From Roseobacter insulae (GTDB lineage: Bacteria; Pseudomonadota; Alphaproteobacteria; Rhodobacterales; Rhodobacteraceae): DNA of 64,000 nucleotides. Below the pieces are notes generated by a model. It did not search any database, was not told where the DNA came from, and saw only the letters and a list, made by a program, of their open reading frames with translations. The stretch is from contig NZ_JAHXDN010000004.1 of assembly GCF_019375555.1 (NCBI RefSeq), positions 248,001 through 312,000 of the forward strand. Direction: 5' to 3'. Shown piece after piece: positions 63,692 through 64,000 of this stretch; within the stretch, counting starts at the first letter, position 1, and every line of letters begins with the position of its first letter. Made by a program: the position numbers and the translations under genes.

Positions 63692-64000
63692 ATGTCCCTG
63701 GCTCTCGAAGTGACTGACCTGAGCGTCCGAACGGCGCGCCACAAAGCCCTGCTTGAGGTCGGAAATCTGAAGATTGACGCGGGCGCTGCGGTCGGCATTC
63801 GCGGTCCGTCCGGCGCTGGCAAGTCGACCCTGCTGTCCGCGCTGGCCGGGTTGACCGATCGCACATCCGGGACAATCCGTTGGGGCGACACCGACATTTT
63901 GTCCCTGTCCCGTGCCGGCCGGTCCGATTTCAGGGCCAGCACCATCGGCTTTGTCTTTCAGGACCACCGGTTGTTTGAAGAATTGTCGCCTTTGCAGAAC
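63692..64000 (+). CDS. ABC transporter ATPase (LolD/MacB-like), cut by window end
   Basis: The first 103 codons are present: LEVTDLSVRTARHKALLEVG, Walker A VGIRGPSGAGKSTLLSALAG and the Q-loop IGFVFQDHRLFEELSPLQN. The sequence type matches ATPases of the LolD/MacB/FtsE class, which pair with an FtsX-like permease. The rest lies outside the window. Confidence 0.88.
   Translation, partial: MSLALEVTDLSVRTARHKALLEVGNLKIDAGAAVGIRGPSGAGKSTLLSALAGLTDRTSGTIRWGDTDILSLSRAGRSDFRASTIGFVFQDHRLFEELSPLQN

Overview
The window looks like chromosomal DNA from a high-GC marine alphaproteobacterium of the Roseobacter group (Rhodobacterales). The main reason is the block murA, DUF2948, hisD, UPF0262, small phosphatase (55.9-60.1 kb), a gene order I associate with that order. 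The tripartite tricarboxylate transporter, the quinoprotein alcohol dehydrogenase, the several ECF sigma/anti-sigma pairs and the MCE lipid-transport operon fit the same picture. No species name can be read from the sequence.

Layout. 0-6.5 kb: end of a surface-polysaccharide locus with a Wzx-type flippase on the minus strand and two adjacent ATP-grasp ligases on the plus strand, one of them a long fusion. 6.9-12.6 kb: an ECF sigma/anti-sigma pair, an MpaB-type oxygenase, a zinc alcohol dehydrogenase, and an unrecognised gene followed by a membrane protein with an OmpA-like C-terminus. 12.7-17.9 kb: a LysR regulator divergent from tctCBA and a class III CoA-transferase, which together form an organic-acid uptake and activation unit. 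18.2-26.7 kb: an AraC regulator, a PQQ/cytochrome c alcohol dehydrogenase, an IclR regulator with a double operator, a selenium-binding-protein/methanethiol-oxidase homologue with a membrane partner, a solute-binding-like protein, and an SDR-MerR pair. This reads as a C1/organosulfur or alcohol oxidation island.

26.9-42 kb is the least conventional part. It holds a secreted subtilisin divergent from a second ECF/anti-sigma pair, a P-loop protein with a two-component system, an opposing operon (Asp/Asn hydroxylase-like protein, short alpha/beta hydrolase, ABC exporter), and a 1261-residue secreted caspase-like protein (PAN, PGB-like, WD40-like and caspase parts, with an EF-hand loop) followed by two small envelope proteins. 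Two separate intergenic regions here carry the same 11-bp-phased GTTCAT/ATTCAT direct repeats. This suggests that the local OmpR-type regulator controls both the P-loop/two-component operon and the caspase/hydroxylase promoters.

42-53.6 kb: an ArsP-like permease with a LysR regulator, a YegD-like Hsp70, a Gtr-type glycan modification cluster (large membrane protein, GtrA, methyltransferase, GtrB) and a complete MCE/Mla-type ABC operon with its lipoprotein. 53.6-55.6 kb: a small accessory insert beside the 3' end of tRNA-Thr. It contains a decayed IS3-type orfA, a stand-alone SAVED-domain protein (the cyclic-nucleotide sensor family of CBASS antiphage defence) and a convergent membrane-anchored protein. 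55.7-64 kb: the conserved murA-hisD block, a MarR-EamA pair with two palindromic operators, a PhoA-type alkaline phosphatase, and a secreted CxxC protein that begins an ABC transporter operon cut by the window end.
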